In this document: positions 1 through 8,030 of the stretch, piece after piece
How the letters are laid out: the number at the start of each line of letters is the position of its first letter
Position numbering within the stretch: position 1 is the first letter of the stretch
Origin: an uncultured Clostridia bacterium
GTDB taxonomy: Bacteria > Bacillota > Clostridia > Christensenellales > CAG-917
DNA length: 44,151 bases
Reading direction: 5' to 3'
NCBI GenBank assembly: GCA_947629635.1
Contig: CANREO010000002.1
Location: forward strand, 1 to 44,151
Translations under genes and position numbers: made by a program
Notes under the pieces: generated by a model
What the model was told of the DNA's origin: nothing
Database searches by the model: none
Seen by the model: only the letters and a program-made list of their open reading frames with translations

Positions 1-45
1 CTGATAAGGTGGGGGTCGGTGGTTCGAGTCCACTCACAACTACCA
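1..45 (+). tRNA. tRNA-Ile(GAT), 3' part only
   Basis: The window opens inside a tRNA. Visible in order are the anticodon loop CTGATAA (anticodon GAT, isoleucine), the 3' half of the anticodon stem (8-12), a five-base variable loop, a T-arm GGTGG/TTCGAGT/CCACT, the acceptor 3' strand CACAACT, discriminator A and an encoded CCA (43-45). The 5' half lies outside the window. Bases 25-45 recur identically at 199-219. Confidence 0.9.
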
Positions 46-219
46 AAACCTCGCGGAAGCGAGGTTTTTTGTTGTGGCGGTCTTGGCAAGTGCGGACACT
101 TGCCCCACCTATGGCGTGCGAACCACCTCTCGGTGCTGACGCTCCACTCCCGTGAGTAAACTCACCCCGTTCCGCTATTACGCGCGCATAGCGCGCTACG
201 AGTCCACTCACAACTACCA
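25..219. repeat. 21-bp direct repeat of the tRNA 3' end enclosing a structured spacer
   Basis: Bases 25-45 (T-loop through CCA) are repeated exactly at 199-219, 174 bp downstream. The spacer has no convincing gene. It holds the tRNA terminator, a perfect hairpin GGCAAGTG-CGGA-CACTTGCC (85-104), a small hairpin GTGAGT-AA-ACTCAC (152-165) and GCGCGC-ATA-GCGCGC (182-196). A tRNA 3' end duplicated as a direct repeat is the classic footprint of site-specific integration, so this may be the relic of an excised or decayed element, or a small structured repeat. That origin is inference. Confidence 0.7.
46..70 (+). terminator. Terminator of tRNA-Ile
   Basis: A CCTCGC/GCGAGG stem with a GGAA tetraloop is flanked by AAAA and a run of six T. 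It begins directly after the CCA end, as expected for an intrinsic terminator of the tRNA transcript. Confidence 0.85.
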
Positions 220-264
220 CATATGAAAAAAGCGTCATAAAAATGACGCTTTTTTCATATGTGG
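217..264. terminator. Bidirectional terminator, 22-bp perfect inverted repeat
   Basis: Two 22-base arms (217-238 and 243-264) are perfectly complementary around an AAAA loop, with internal A6/T6 runs. It lies between the rightward tRNA region and the end of leftward dapB and can terminate both. Its outer bases overlap the last bases of the duplicated tRNA end. Bases 265-356 show nothing further. Confidence 0.75.
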
Positions 265-356
265 GGTCACCCTGCCGCATATTTTTTTTCGCTTCAATAA
301 GTCATTCTGAACAAACGTGCGCAAAGCGAGACATCATATTATGAACGATTGTCTGT

Positions 357-1103
357 TCAATCATATTTTTTTGCGGCTATCAGATCTTCCATGCCGTAAA
401 TCCTCGGCTCCTTTACGCCTACAAGAAAGCGCATGGCGTTTATGGCGCCGCGTGTGTAAAGTGTGCGCCCAGCCGCCTCGTGCACAAGCGTAATAGTCTG
501 ATATCCCGTATCGAAACGGACTTCGTGTCTGCCCACTACGCCGCCCAGTCGCAGCGAGCTTATACCCACTTCGTCCTTTTGGCGCATGCTTTGCCTGCCG
601 CACACAATGCTTCCCTTGCCCCTGGCGTCGATTATGGCCTTGGCTATTGTCAGGGCAGTGCCGCTTGGGACGTCCGCTTTGCCGCTGTGATGCGTCTCTA
701 CGATTTCAACATCGGCATAAGGAAATGCCTTTGCTACATTCTTCGCAATATCCGCAAAAAGATGTACTCCGTACGAAAGATTGCTACTCAAAAAAACGGG
801 GATGCGTTTTGCGGCGGCAGCTATGATCTTCATATTTTCTTCGCCGTGTCCCGTAGTCGCGATCACGACGGGCACGCGCCTTTTCACCGCCCATTTCAAC
901 AGTTCTTCCGTAGCGTCCGGACGGGAAAAATCTATGATGACGTCCGCTTCGACATCGACGTCGGAGATGCTTGTATACTCCGTACGAGACGTGGCGTCCG
1001 CTCGCGGATCCACCGCCGCCGCCAAAACTTCGCCGGCGCGTTCAAGCTCCGCTATCATTTGCCTGCCCATTCGCCCTAAGGCGCCCACCAATACCACTCT
1101 CAT
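357..1103 (-). CDS. dapB: 4-hydroxy-tetrahydrodipicolinate reductase
   Basis: Cytosolic NAD(P)H-dependent enzyme of the lysine/diaminopimelate pathway, reducing 4-hydroxy-tetrahydrodipicolinate. The 248-residue protein has the N-terminal dinucleotide fold (VGALGRMG, about residues 6-13). It also has the family signature around residues 137-150 (ETHHSGKADVPSGT), with the catalytic His pair at 138-139, Lys142 and the SGT substrate loop. Length is typical of the shorter Gram-positive DapB proteins. It stands alone: a terminator (1177-1206) separates it from the upstream gene, and the inverted repeat at 217-264 lies downstream. No ribosome site precedes the ATG. A TAAAAT (1109-1114) ends five bases before it, so the gene may be leaderless, but no good -35 is visible. 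Confidence 0.95.
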   Translation of the reverse strand: MRVVLVGALGRMGRQMIAELERAGEVLAAAVDPRADATSRTEYTSISDVDVEADVIIDFSRPDATEELLKWAVKRRVPVVIATTGHGEENMKIIAAAAKRIPVFLSSNLSYGVHLFADIAKNVAKAFPYADVEIVETHHSGKADVPSGTALTIAKAIIDARGKGSIVCGRQSMRQKDEVGISSLRLGGVVGRHEVRFDTGYQTITLVHEAAGRTLYTRGAINAMRFLVGVKEPRIYGMEDLIAAKKYD

Positions 1104-1176
1104 ATCAAATTTTACGCAACTGCCTTGGAATCTAGACTACAGCGATCTTCCGATCCATTTGTATTCGATGCAATAA

Positions 1177-1206
1177 TAAAAAGCGGCGACTTACGCCGCC
1201 GCTCTT
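1177..1206 (-). terminator. Terminator of the metallophosphoesterase gene
   Basis: Read leftward, a GCGGCG/CGCCGC stem around TAAGT is followed by TTTTTATTATT. It starts about ten bases past the stop codon of the gene ending at 1215. Confidence 0.8.
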
Positions 1207-1214
1207 TTTCCGAT

Positions 1215-2639
1215 TTATGCCGCCAATTCGTTTTTACCTTTTTCTATCTTCGCGCCGTAATCCTTATAATAGTTGCGATGCTCTATTTCAAACGAGCCGT
1301 CCTCATCGAGATTTATGAGCGTACAACCGCGTTGTAAGTGCTCTTTGTATATCCCCGGATAGGCAAGATAGTCTATGCTCATGCCATATGTCAGTCTGAT
1401 GCCCTTGTACTCCACGGAGAAGTTGTTGTAATGATCATGTCCGCAGAAGATGCCGGTGGCGTTGTGCTGCGACGCCGTCTCAAACAGTTTGTCGGGATGC
1501 GTGCTACACGCCACGCCATATGTCTTTTCATCATGACGGACTTTGTCCTCGTTCTCTCGCATCGCGCCGGCGAAATATATGACGTTGTCAGTATTTTGGT
1601 TGCCGTTTTCGCGATACTCTTTCCATGCCTCTCTGTATTCCCTGATCGGAATGTGGAAGAAAATCATATTTTTGACGTTGCCGAGTCTGTTCATTTCCCT
1701 TTCGTACCAATTCACTTGAACATCATGGATATAATCGTAATTCCACAACAAACCGAAATAATCGCCGTCGAGATAGCTATGGCTATCTATCATGACGAGC
1801 GCTTGCGTCAGGTCACCCGCGGAATTTTTGACTTTGATTATGGTATTGCCAAAGCCCATGCTGTCGTCGCTGATGACATCTTTTTTATCGCTCTCGCCAC
1901 GCTGGAAAAGACAATACTTGAGTTTGCCGGCGGCTTGTTGCTTTTCATAGTATTCGCAAATGTCGGTACGAGTGTACTTTGCGTATGCTTCCGTGTCATG
2001 ATTGCCAAAGCAGAACGTCCAATACACGCCCAACTTCTCCATAAGCGTAGAGAATATTTCCACTCCGTGCAAGTTGTCGAAGGACCCCGACGCATACGGC
2101 ACGGGGAAAGTAATGTCGCCGGTCACTATGACAAGGTCGGGGAGTTCCTCTTTTATCATAGTCGCAACGGCGTTCATCGCCCACGCGTCTTTTTGCTTGG
2201 AAAAACTGCCGCCGCCGATATGTACGTCGGTGAGTTGCATTATTTTAAGTTCTCTGTCCGTAGTAAACGTCCAATAGCCGTCCTCGGGGTCAATCACGGG
2301 GACGAGCCTGTCGGCCGGATATTCCGCAGCCGTAAACTGCTCCGCCTGCTCTAGCAACCCCTTGGCCACTACAACGTTGGCGATCGCGACACTTGATATG
2401 AATATGGCAAACGCAAGCACAATGCTCCCCGTGATTATGAGGGCTTTGATTGCGCGCTGCTTCTTTTGCTCCTTGGTGAGTTTCTTTTTTTCGCGTTTCT
2501 TTTTCTTCTTTACGCCTTCGGATGTGACCTGCTGTTCTTGCGCCTCTTCTGCCTGCGGCTCCTCCGCCTGCGTCTCTTCTATGGGAGCCTGCTCCTCTTG
2601 CTGTATTTCAGCATCTTCGATATTGTAATCTTCGTCCAT
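1215..2639 (-). CDS. Membrane-anchored calcineurin-like metallophosphoesterase
   Basis: A 474-residue protein with an unusual N-terminus. An acidic Glu/Gln-rich stretch (1-40) and a Lys-rich stretch (44-62) precede one membrane segment (about 65-91), followed by an extracytoplasmic phosphoesterase domain. The metal-binding motifs of the calcineurin-like superfamily appear in order: LTDVH (136-140), TGD (173-175), FGNHD, FFHIP and CGHDH. This predicts a dinuclear-metal phosphoesterase acting outside the membrane; the substrate is unknown. A GAGGGG ribosome site precedes the ATG. A promoter, TTGAAT-17-TATAAT, lies at 2675-2703. The family also includes nucleotidases and phosphodiesterases, so the reaction cannot be specified. 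Confidence 0.85.
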   Translation of the reverse strand: MDEDYNIEDAEIQQEEQAPIEETQAEEPQAEEAQEQQVTSEGVKKKKKREKKKLTKEQKKQRAIKALIITGSIVLAFAIFISSVAIANVVVAKGLLEQAEQFTAAEYPADRLVPVIDPEDGYWTFTTDRELKIMQLTDVHIGGGSFSKQKDAWAMNAVATMIKEELPDLVIVTGDITFPVPYASGSFDNLHGVEIFSTLMEKLGVYWTFCFGNHDTEAYAKYTRTDICEYYEKQQAAGKLKYCLFQRGESDKKDVISDDSMGFGNTIIKVKNSAGDLTQALVMIDSHSYLDGDYFGLLWNYDYIHDVQVNWYEREMNRLGNVKNMIFFHIPIREYREAWKEYRENGNQNTDNVIYFAGAMRENEDKVRHDEKTYGVACSTHPDKLFETASQHNATGIFCGHDHYNNFSVEYKGIRLTYGMSIDYLAYPGIYKEHLQRGCTLINLDEDGSFEIEHRNYYKDYGAKIEKGKNELAA

Positions 2640-2674
2640 AAAAATCCCCTCGCGATTTTTAATATACTATATTC

Positions 2675-2703
2675 ATTATATACTGACAAAATATATAATT
2701 CAA
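2675..2703 (-). promoter_or_regulatory. Sigma-A-type promoter of the metallophosphoesterase gene
   Basis: On the minus strand, -35 TTGAAT (2703-2698), a 17-base spacer and -10 TATAAT (2680-2675) give a start near 2668, about 30 bases ahead of the ATG. No terminator is evident between the CDF gene and this promoter, so read-through is possible. Confidence 0.65.
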
Positions 2704-2719
2704 GACGTAAATTATTTTG

Positions 2720-3595
2720 TCAATCCGCGCCGTTTTCTATTTGCCACTGAACGTCAAGCTCCGCGCCCGTCATATTTCCGAGTTCTATTTTTGCTTCATC
2801 CGCAAGGCTTTTCGCGTCATCTTCGGAAGTGCCTTCGGCAAGTTTCAATTTTACGGATCCCACCTTGGCATAATAACCATAATCATGCAGGACGATCGCC
2901 ATTATCGCCGTCACCGAAGGTTTGTCTTCGAAATATTTGCAGATCGCCTCTTTTTCATCCGCGCAGCCGTCGCCCAATACAATTGTTTTCACGCTGTCGA
3001 CAACTATCTTTATGCCGAATATAATTACCACGACGCTTATCACTATGCCGAAAATGGCGTCCGCCGAATAATACACGTTGCCAGAAACGGAGTATGAGAT
3101 CAGCGATACGGCTGTGATGCCCGTATCCAAAAAACTGTCCAATGTAATTGCCGCTATCGCCTTTGATTTGAGTTTTTTGTTGATAAACAAATAAAAAAGC
3201 CCCAACCCCAACTTCAACGCCACAGCCACGGCAATGATCGCCGCGCTTGACGCGCCAAACCATATGGGTTCGGGCATAGCCAATCTGTTGAGCGAACGGA
3301 CGAAAAACAGCACTCCAACCACGCATGATACAGTGGCGACGACAAAACTTGCAAGATATTCGCATCTGCCGTAGCCGTAGGGCGCCTTCTCTCCGCGCGG
3401 AGCGAGCAGAGCCGCAAAAGCAATGACCGTTATCAACGCCGTGACAATGTCCAATGTGCTGTTTGTGGCGTCGAGCATGACCGTGATGCTGTTTGTCTTG
3501 AGCCCTATATACAGTTTTACGGCTGCCAAAACAATATTGACCGCAACCCCGACCAAAAGCGCCGCCAAGGATTTTTTTATTCGAGCTTTAATCAT
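2720..3595 (-). CDS. Cation diffusion facilitator family metal transporter
   Basis: A 291-residue proton-coupled divalent-metal exporter with about six membrane segments and a C-terminal cytosolic domain. The transport-site residues are visible: Asn45 and Asp49 in TM2 (in LDATNSTLD) and Asp153 and Asp157 in TM5 (LDSFLD). This N-D-D-D quartet differs from the His/Asp set of zinc-type members and resembles sites described for manganese exporters such as MntE. Manganese specificity is inference. The start codon lies inside the end of the upstream small membrane gene (8-bp overlap), so the two are translationally coupled. It is the last gene of a three-gene operon. Confidence 0.9.
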   Translation of the reverse strand: MIKARIKKSLAALLVGVAVNIVLAAVKLYIGLKTNSITVMLDATNSTLDIVTALITVIAFAALLAPRGEKAPYGYGRCEYLASFVVATVSCVVGVLFFVRSLNRLAMPEPIWFGASSAAIIAVAVALKLGLGLFYLFINKKLKSKAIAAITLDSFLDTGITAVSLISYSVSGNVYYSADAIFGIVISVVVIIFGIKIVVDSVKTIVLGDGCADEKEAICKYFEDKPSVTAIMAIVLHDYGYYAKVGSVKLKLAEGTSEDDAKSLADEAKIELGNMTGAELDVQWQIENGAD

Positions 3596-3887
3596 CTGCT
3601 CTCTCGTCTTCGGAGCTTTGCACTATTACGTAGCCTTTGTTCTTTTTGCTCTTCTTTTTCTTGGGACGTTGCGTATCGGCATTGTCCTCTTGAGCCATCG
3701 GCGCTACGGGTTTCGGACGTTCGACATACCTATATTCTGAATATCTATATTTCATCAAAAGCCTGTTGCACCATTTTATGCAATAATACAACAATACAGA
3801 AAATACTATTATTGCCACTGCCGCGAGGGCGCTCAGCACGCCGGCAAGGGCTTTTGCTCCGAATTCGCAAAGTATGCCGCCGCTCAT
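3588..3887 (-). CDS. Small single-pass membrane protein
   Basis: Unrecognised 99-residue protein. A hydrophobic segment (about residues 12-37) is followed by a basic, Tyr-rich stretch, then a Lys-rich block (PKKKKSKKNK) and an acidic tail. A good ribosome site (GGGAGGAAA) sits inside the last codons of the upstream gene, and the 3' end overlaps the CDF start by 8 bp. It is therefore translationally coupled on both sides. It may be an accessory subunit of the transporter or surface protein, but no function can be assigned. Confidence 0.75.
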   Translation of the reverse strand: MSGGILCEFGAKALAGVLSALAAVAIIVFSVLLYYCIKWCNRLLMKYRYSEYRYVERPKPVAPMAQEDNADTQRPKKKKSKKNKGYVIVQSSEDERADD

Positions 3888-3889
3888 CT

Positions 3890-5569
3890 TTATTTCCTCC
3901 CGGCAATGAGTAATGCCGTCAATATCGCTATGCCGACTATAGCAAGCGAAAGTATCACAAGCAACATGATGTTGTAGCCCGTCAAAATATTTACGCCGTA
4001 GAAATACAACGTGTCGTTATATACTCCTTCTTTTGACAAATATATCAGATTGACGCTATTGCCATCCGCAAAGTTAAGTTCATCTTCCACATAATGCGCG
4101 ACCGCCTTCGTCCCTTTGGGCGCATGTTTCCAACTTACGCCGAATTCTGTCGGATGGGTTTCGCGGCCGTTTTCGTAAAATACAAATTTATACGCGGAAA
4201 TGGGCACAGCCGTGCCGTCGATAATCTTGGCAGAAGGTCTTTTTTCTCTGAATTTTGCCGACTTGACCTCGATAGTAAGTTTGTCGGAAACTATAAACAC
4301 TTCAAATTCCATCCCGTCATCGGCAACCACGATAAACGATGTCGCGAATACTATATATCTGCCGCCTTCAACAAAATAATTGCTGCGATTGCGGCTTGTG
4401 ACGACATAATTTTCGTTTTCTATTTTTGCCTTTATCGTGTAATAACCGGGCGTATCGGGATCGCCGTTTTCGACATACAAAGACAAGTGCAACATGTCAA
4501 ACGTATCGTTCGCAACAAGTTGATTTTCCAAAGCAACCTTGTCAAAAGTCAACTCATCGCCGCTTTTCAACGGTTCATGACATAGCGAAGACGCATCGTC
4601 TATTATGGCTATGATTTCTTTGGGCGTAATGCGCACTTTCACTGTAGCGTTTGCTTCTTTGTAGTTGGTATTTTTCGGCGTATACAACATATCCAGAGTA
4701 TACTCTCTTTCGGCAACCGGCAAAAATACCTCGCCCGGATTTGTCACTTCCGCAAAAATACTGTCTGTATTTTGTTCCTCCAAAAGAGTCCACTCGCCCG
4801 AATCGTCAAGAGATCCGGGCACCCGTATGTCCTTCACCCTTGTGCCGTATTCCGCTTCTATAGTATCGATGGTCGGCACTATCGGGTCGGCCTTTTCAAT
4901 TGTGCAATGTACGCTGTTGCTGCGTCTCACTACGTCATATTGTCGCCTATAATCCGCAGCAGGATCCCCTTCGCTCGCCAAATTGCCGCTCGCTCCGTCG
5001 GGAGCCACGCCGAAACTAAAACTCTCCGTGACCGTGAAACTTACGTCATATTCGCCTGCATCCGTATTTTTCCCGAACAGCAACCCGTCGGAAGCTTCTT
5101 CGGACTCGGCAATTATCTCCACGTCGCCCAATGACGAATACACAAGTCGCTTTGTCATCGTGCTTTGGGAAATTACGGGCAAATAATTTGCTTTTATGAG
5201 GATCTGTCCCCGGATTTCCGAATATTCCATAGTAGCCGCGCCCTCTATAAACGCGGATATCTCGGGAAATTCAAATGTCAAAACATAATCGTCGATCTGT
5301 CTGCCCTCTTCAAGCAAAACTTCTTTGATTTTGTCGGATACAGGCGCGCTGACGCCGACGCCCGCCGTCACAAAAAACTCCCCCGTATATTCTCCTATTT
5401 GAGCGTCGTCCCTATATAACGTCCAATTTTTGTCATTGTCTGCCGACAGCTTAAAGGACAACGGCAATTCCTCCGCAAAGGCGACGTTGACGCTTACGCA
5501 TATTGCCATAGTCGCAAACGCAAGCAACACAAGCAAAATAGGATAGATCGCAAACTTAATCCCTTTCAT
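3890..5569 (-). CDS. Secreted, membrane-anchored surface protein with MBG-like domains
   Basis: A 559-residue protein with a signal peptide (about residues 1-33, ending VNVAFAEELP), a long extracytoplasmic beta-rich region and a C-terminal membrane helix ending AGRK. The middle contains segments resembling MBG-type immunoglobulin-like repeats (for example 'ADPIVPTIDTIEAEYGTRV' and 'VRITPKEIIAIID'). I chose the ATG at 5569 because a GGAGAG ribosome site precedes it. The longer frame back to a TTG at 5626 would start within the promoter's -35 box. It is first in an operon with a small membrane protein and a CDF exporter. Its binding function is unknown. Confidence 0.75.
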   Translation of the reverse strand: MKGIKFAIYPILLVLLAFATMAICVSVNVAFAEELPLSFKLSADNDKNWTLYRDDAQIGEYTGEFFVTAGVGVSAPVSDKIKEVLLEEGRQIDDYVLTFEFPEISAFIEGAATMEYSEIRGQILIKANYLPVISQSTMTKRLVYSSLGDVEIIAESEEASDGLLFGKNTDAGEYDVSFTVTESFSFGVAPDGASGNLASEGDPAADYRRQYDVVRRSNSVHCTIEKADPIVPTIDTIEAEYGTRVKDIRVPGSLDDSGEWTLLEEQNTDSIFAEVTNPGEVFLPVAEREYTLDMLYTPKNTNYKEANATVKVRITPKEIIAIIDDASSLCHEPLKSGDELTFDKVALENQLVANDTFDMLHLSLYVENGDPDTPGYYTIKAKIENENYVVTSRNRSNYFVEGGRYIVFATSFIVVADDGMEFEVFIVSDKLTIEVKSAKFREKRPSAKIIDGTAVPISAYKFVFYENGRETHPTEFGVSWKHAPKGTKAVAHYVEDELNFADGNSVNLIYLSKEGVYNDTLYFYGVNILTGYNIMLLVILSLAIVGIAILTALLIAGRK

Positions 5570-5597
5570 ACACTCTCCGTAAGACCGGTATAAAAAG

Positions 5598-5626
5598 ATT
5601 GTATCACGCTTTGAAGTTTTTATCAA
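5598..5626 (-). promoter_or_regulatory. Promoter of the surface protein/CDF operon
   Basis: Minus-strand TTGATA (5626-5621), 17-base spacer and TACAAT (5603-5598). The predicted start is about 20 bases upstream of the ATG at 5569. The rest of the 399-base divergent intergenic region (5627-5919) is AT-rich; I see no further gene or clear structure in it. Confidence 0.75.
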
Positions 5627-5919
5627 TATTATAAAGATAAATTACCTTACTACATCGATCAATATATATTGTTGCATCGTTTTATTTCATTGCCTGCCGG
5701 AGCGCATCGCAAGCGAAAACTCCGCCATTCTAATTCGCCGATGGTCTCGGCTTTGCAAAATCCGATAAATCTTTATTGAAACCTCCGATATTATTATACT
5801 TCGGCTCCCGAAAACGAGCAGGGCCTTATATATTGTACGTCCTCACCCGGAGATCTTCCGTAAACAGGATGAAAATTATCGAAACCGATTCTCAATTTAT
5901 GCATCGTTGCAATTTAATA

Positions 5920-5948
5920 TTGTTTTAAGAGTGGAATGATATTATACT
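5920..5948 (+). promoter_or_regulatory. Promoter of the two-component system
   Basis: TTGTTT (5920-5925), 17-base spacer, TATACT (5943-5948), followed by an AAGGAGGT ribosome site immediately before the ATG at 5969. The leader is therefore only about 15 bases. Confidence 0.7.
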
Positions 5949-5968
5949 TATAACTTAAGGAGGTACAG

Positions 5969-6646
5969 ATGAGAGTTTTACTTATTGAAGACGAAAAAGA
6001 ACTTTCACGCGCGCTCGCAAAGATGCTTACAAAAGAAGGATATGACATAGATTGCGTATACGATGGAGCCGACGGACTCAGTTTTGCCTCTACGGGGATG
6101 TATGACCTTATTTTGCTTGACGTCATGATGCCGAAGATGAACGGGTTTGAGGTGCTGAGCGAGATCCGTCGCAAAAAACAGGACACCCCCGTCATTATGT
6201 TGACGGCGCTCTCCGACGAAAACGACAAAATTGCCGGGCTTGACCGAGGAGCGGACGATTATGTCTCCAAACCCTTCTCCTTCAACGAGTTGTCGGCAAG
6301 AATGCGCGCGGTGCTCAGACGCAAGGGCAAACTGGTCAGCGACAATAAGCTGGAGCACGCCGAGGCGTCGCTGGACCTCACCACTTACAAACTTAAGACA
6401 CCATACGGCGAAATAGGTCTGACCGGTAAAGAATTCGAGCTTTTGAGATATATGTTCGAGTATCCGAACTTTGTTGCGGCAAAAGAAGATCTTATCATCA
6501 AAGCATGGGGGCTGAACAGCGAGTTCGAGTCCAACAATCTCGAAGTGTATATGTCCTTTTTGCGCAAGAAGTTGAATCATCTCAACGCCTCGTTTACAAT
6601 CGAATCCGTAAGAGGCGTCGGATATAAATTGGTACAAAAAAATTGA
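5969..6646 (+). CDS. OmpR-family response regulator
   Basis: A 225-residue DNA-binding response regulator. The receiver domain (1-115) shows the acidic pocket Glu7/Asp8, the phosphoacceptor Asp51 (LILLDVMMPKMNG) and the conserved Lys in VSKPF. A winged-helix DNA-binding domain (about 128-222) ends in the usual SVRGVGYKL. Phosphorylated by its partner kinase, it should act as a transcription factor. The target is unknown; neighbours give no clear clue. Strong ribosome site AAGGAGGT. Confidence 0.95.
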   Translation: MRVLLIEDEKELSRALAKMLTKEGYDIDCVYDGADGLSFASTGMYDLILLDVMMPKMNGFEVLSEIRRKKQDTPVIMLTALSDENDKIAGLDRGADDYVSKPFSFNELSARMRAVLRRKGKLVSDNKLEHAEASLDLTTYKLKTPYGEIGLTGKEFELLRYMFEYPNFVAAKEDLIIKAWGLNSEFESNNLEVYMSFLRKKLNHLNASFTIESVRGVGYKLVQKN

Positions 6647-6653
6647 CAAACAG

Positions 6654-6695
6654 GCGCTTTAACAGTACATTTATGCAAGTTAAAGCGCGTTTTAT
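6654..6695 (+). promoter_or_regulatory. Intercistronic hairpin between regulator and kinase genes
   Basis: GCGCTTTAAC (6654-6663) and GTTAAAGCGC (6679-6688) form a perfect 10-bp stem with a 15-base loop, followed by GTTTTAT and then the kinase ATG at 6696. No ribosome site is present before that ATG. The structure resembles a weak terminator or attenuator and may lower kinase expression relative to the regulator. Confidence 0.55.
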
Positions 6696-7955
6696 ATGGA
6701 ACTGATAAAAAAACAGAGAGTCAAATTTACGCTGACCACCACAATGATCGCGGCGATCTTCCTTCTTGTGCTTTTGGGAAGTTTTTTCGGCTTGACTTGC
6801 GTCTCCAACGAAACGTTTATATCACGCTCTCTTCGCGACGCCGCGCAAAACCCCGAAAAATATGCCATAGGCATGCCGCAAAAACTTAAGATAATGTTTG
6901 TCTACATAAATGCCGTGGACGAAGTCACTCTCGAGGGGTCTTTCGACTTTTACGGAGATGACAAAAACGAAGTCATTGAAAAGGCGATCTCCGTACAAAA
7001 CGGCAATTTTAACGTAGGCGACGCATACTTCGCGGCGGCATGCTTCAAATCAGAGGAGCGGACGGTCATCGCCGTCATAGACAGGACCTCTTATCACGAC
7101 CAACTTGTCACCTCGGCAATACAGGTGGTCCTACTGTATTTCTGTTCCGTAATGCTTGTCGCCCTGCTCGCTTTTCTTTGTTCGGCAAGGTTGCTCCATC
7201 CCGTTTCGGAAGCAATGTCCAAACAACGCGATTTGATCGCAAACGCTTCGCATGAACTTAAAACTCCGCTGACGATAATATCTACCAACCTCAGCGTGAT
7301 AAAATCGGAACCTTCCGCACCAGTAAGCGACAACGAATATTGGATACAATCAATAGACGCGCAGATAGAGCGAATGCAGGCACTGATACAAAATATGTTG
7401 GAGTTGTCTAAAATCGAACAAACCCAACCGACAAAAGACATAGTCAATCTCAGTTCTATCGCGGAAGGCGCTTGCCTCACTTTCGAAGTGCTTTGTTTCG
7501 AAAAAAACGTGCAAATGTTTGCGGATATTGCGCCCGACGTCTTTGTAGAGGGCGACAGCGGCGCGCTTGAAAGGTTGTTTGTGATTTTGCTTGACAATGC
7601 TATAAAATATTGCGGCGAAAACGGCAAAGTGGGTTTCAAATTATATACGGAGCAAAAGCGCGCGTGCATAACGGTGCTCAACACGGGCGAAGTAGTCTCG
7701 AAGGAGGATGCAGAGCACATCTTTGACCGATTCTACCGCGCGGACGGAGCGCGCAAACGCCAGGACAATGCAAGTTTCGGGCTCGGCCTCGCCATAGCCG
7801 CGGCAACCGTCCATGCGCACGGCGGCGTGATATCCTGCAAAGGCGTAGAAGGCAAAGGCACCGTTTTCACCGTATCGCTTCCTCTGCCTAAAAATAAACG
7901 CAAAAAGCGCAAGGATAAATCCGCAGAAGACGAACCGAACAAATTGAAAAACTGA
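6696..7955 (+). CDS. Sensor histidine kinase
   Basis: A 419-residue membrane kinase partnering the upstream regulator. Membrane segments at about 15-35 and 142-163 bracket an extracytoplasmic sensor of about 100 residues. The H-box ASHELKTPL carries the phosphorylated His186. The ATPase domain has an N-box (LLDNAIKY, Asn301), F-box (FDRF, 343-346) and G2 box (GLGLA). The usual DxGxG of the G1 box is replaced by NTGEV around 329-333, as in some VanS-like kinases. The tail is Lys-rich. The only usable start lacks a ribosome site and sits just after a hairpin. A stop codon at 6681 excludes an upstream start. Confidence 0.93.
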   Translation: MELIKKQRVKFTLTTTMIAAIFLLVLLGSFFGLTCVSNETFISRSLRDAAQNPEKYAIGMPQKLKIMFVYINAVDEVTLEGSFDFYGDDKNEVIEKAISVQNGNFNVGDAYFAAACFKSEERTVIAVIDRTSYHDQLVTSAIQVVLLYFCSVMLVALLAFLCSARLLHPVSEAMSKQRDLIANASHELKTPLTIISTNLSVIKSEPSAPVSDNEYWIQSIDAQIERMQALIQNMLELSKIEQTQPTKDIVNLSSIAEGACLTFEVLCFEKNVQMFADIAPDVFVEGDSGALERLFVILLDNAIKYCGENGKVGFKLYTEQKRACITVLNTGEVVSKEDAEHIFDRFYRADGARKRQDNASFGLGLAIAAATVHAHGGVISCKGVEGKGTVFTVSLPLPKNKRKKRKDKSAEDEPNKLKN

Positions 7956-7967
7956 ATATTCGAAAAC

Positions 7968-7993
7968 AAAAAATGTGCGCTTGCACATTTTTT
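7968..7993. terminator. Bidirectional terminator between the kinase and PfoR-like genes
   Basis: AAAAAATGTGC and GCACATTTTTT are perfect 11-base arms around GCTT, between two convergent genes. Confidence 0.85.
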
Positions 7994-8030
7994 ATCTTTT
8001 CAATAATATCTTCTGTTTTACCGGCCTGTT

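Noticed and set aside
5570..5626. Upstream TTG start for the surface protein
   Set aside because: The TTG overlaps the promoter's -35 box, while the ATG at 5569 has a good ribosome site and starts a signal peptide.
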